Below, one piece after another: positions 5,098 through 6,003 of a DNA stretch of 6,003 nt. Source of the stretch: Spirosoma sp. (lineage in GTDB: Bacteria > Bacteroidota > Bacteroidia > Cytophagales > Spirosomataceae); contig JANXVQ010000589.1 of the NCBI GenBank assembly GCA_025351545.1, positions 1 through 6,003 of the forward strand, read 5' to 3'. Below the pieces are notes generated by a model. That model was not told the origin of the DNA. It ran no database searches and saw nothing but the letters and a program-made list of their open reading frames with translations. Made by a program: the position numbers and the translations under genes. How positions within the stretch are numbered: position 1 is the first letter of the stretch; every line of letters starts with the position of its first letter.

Positions 5098-6003
5098 CCT
5101 GATAGTGGCAGATCAATTTGCGATTCAGGCGTTGGGCGCTTGTCAATCGGGCTGATTGGCACTTCAATCGTGACTTGTACCCCCAGATCAGTCTGGTTTT
5201 GCCAGGTAATTCGCCCACCTAAAATAGCCACTCGCGATTCGATATTTCCGATCCCTAAGCCTGAGGATTTTTTTCGCGTTTGCTCATAGTTGAAGCCTTG
5301 CCCATTATCCTGATAAATAAGCACAATTCGGTCGGCCTGGCGCACCATGTGCAAATCTATTTGGTTGGCGTTGGCGTGTTTGAGCGAATTACTGACCAGT
5401 TCCTGCGTGATCCGATACAACATTACTTCCAGATTATCTGAAAGTCGATTATCAGGCTCATTTGGGCCATCAGGGACAAATTGGGCATTAATGATACCGC
5501 TGGCTGTGACTCGGGAAAACAATTCCTCAACGGCCGCTGCATACCCATGACGCTCCAGGGTTTGCGGATTCAGCTCCCGAAGCATATTCCTGACATCGCT
5601 GATAGTGTCATTAATTAACTGGAATATAGTTGTTTTAAGAGCCAAAATAGTTGGCGTTTCACCAGCCTGCTGGGTAAGCTGTGTTGTATACAATTTAATT
5701 GTTGCCAGTCGGGTCCCGATTTCGTCGTGTAAATCCCGGGCAATATCTTTTTTCACCTGCTCCTGAACCTCGTAGGCCAACCGCAAGCGATCTGCCTGTT
5801 GGGCACGAATATCATTTTCGCGCTGACGTATCCATACCCAAATCGCAGCCGTTATTAAAACAATAGTCAGCAGTATAAAAGGAAGTTTCAGCCAGAAGGG
5901 TGGTTCGATATGAATAGCCAGTGTCCGCGTATGTGCGCTCCAATGACCATCCTGATTAGCGGCTTTGACCTGAAATTTGTAGTTGCCAGGTGGCAGATTA
6001 GCG
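5094..6003 (-). CDS. Membrane sensor histidine kinase, C-terminal 302 residues (cut by window edge)
   Basis: The fragment, numbered from its first full codon at 6002, begins with the end of a Y_Y_Y domain: LPPGNYKFQVKAANQDGHWS (3-22) and the IEPPFW boundary (32-37). One membrane helix follows (about 37-58). Next is a HisKA_3 dimerisation/phosphoacceptor region, DIARDLHDEIGTRLATIKL (about 86-104), with His92. The HATPase_c domain has an N box ELVSNSLKHA (E201, N205), a G1 box DNGQGF (from D232) and a G2 box GLGIGNI (248-254). This is the NarX/DesK-LytS class of kinase. In Bacteroidota, a Y_Y_Y domain before the helix normally ends a periplasmic two-component regulator propeller, so most of the sensor lies beyond the right edge. 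The signal and partner regulator are not visible. The last 20 or so residues (from about 280) are a Pro-rich tail. The reading frame continues upstream past any internal start to the edge. Confidence 0.93.
   Translation of the reverse strand, partial: ANLPPGNYKFQVKAANQDGHWSAHTRTLAIHIEPPFWLKLPFILLTIVLITAAIWVWIRQRENDIRAQQADRLRLAYEVQEQVKKDIARDLHDEIGTRLATIKLYTTQLTQQAGETPTILALKTTIFQLINDTISDVRNMLRELNPQTLERHGYAAAVEELFSRVTASGIINAQFVPDGPNEPDNRLSDNLEVMLYRITQELVSNSLKHANANQIDLHMVRQADRIVLIYQDNGQGFNYEQTRKKSSGLGIGNIESRVAILGGRITWQNQTDLGVQVTIEVPISPIDKRPTPESQIDLPLSG

Noticed and set aside
5347..5550. 67-codon plus-strand frame inside the kinase gene
   Set aside because: It is antisense to the HisKA_3/HATPase_c region and has no features of its own.

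Overview
The window looks like chromosomal DNA from a Bacteroidota bacterium, probably a Cytophagales member resembling Spirosoma. This is inferred from protein style (a periplasmic Y_Y_Y-domain sensor kinase, a secreted S41 peptidase), from the near absence of Shine-Dalgarno sequences before most genes, and from one good TAnnTTTG promoter element. I see no tRNA, rRNA, CRISPR array, insertion sequence or phage gene.

Left part (1-1416, minus strand): the conserved cluster yceD (DUF177) - rpmF (ribosomal protein L32) - plsX (phosphate acyltransferase, running off the left edge). It is read leftward from a probable promoter at about 1409-1416. The cluster ties ribosome assembly to membrane phospholipid synthesis. 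Two features break the simple operon picture. Five heptamer repeats abut the rpmF start codon, and a hairpin followed by six U lies between rpmF and plsX, as expected of a terminator or attenuator.

Middle part (1611-4432, plus strand): a ten-helix EamA/DMT transporter, a 69-residue protein of unknown function, an AT-rich hairpin that may end that transcript, and then an exported S41-family peptidase. Two short inverted repeats lie just upstream of the peptidase. The divergent gap 1363-1610 holds the yceD promoter and nothing else convincing.

Right part (4433-6003): a structured gap, then a stand-alone DEDDh 3'-5' exonuclease starting at GTG (plus strand). It meets tail to tail, with a 4-base overlap, the C-terminal part of a large membrane sensor histidine kinase (minus strand). 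The kinase runs off the right edge and shows the end of a Y_Y_Y domain, one membrane helix, HisKA_3 and HATPase_c.

Apart from the yceD-rpmF-plsX cluster, the genes look like an ordinary mix of housekeeping and accessory functions without an evident shared pathway. I did not find a convincing new multi-gene system. The points most worth a second look are the heptamer array at rpmF, the rpmF-plsX terminator, and the oligoribonuclease-like first motif of the exonuclease.
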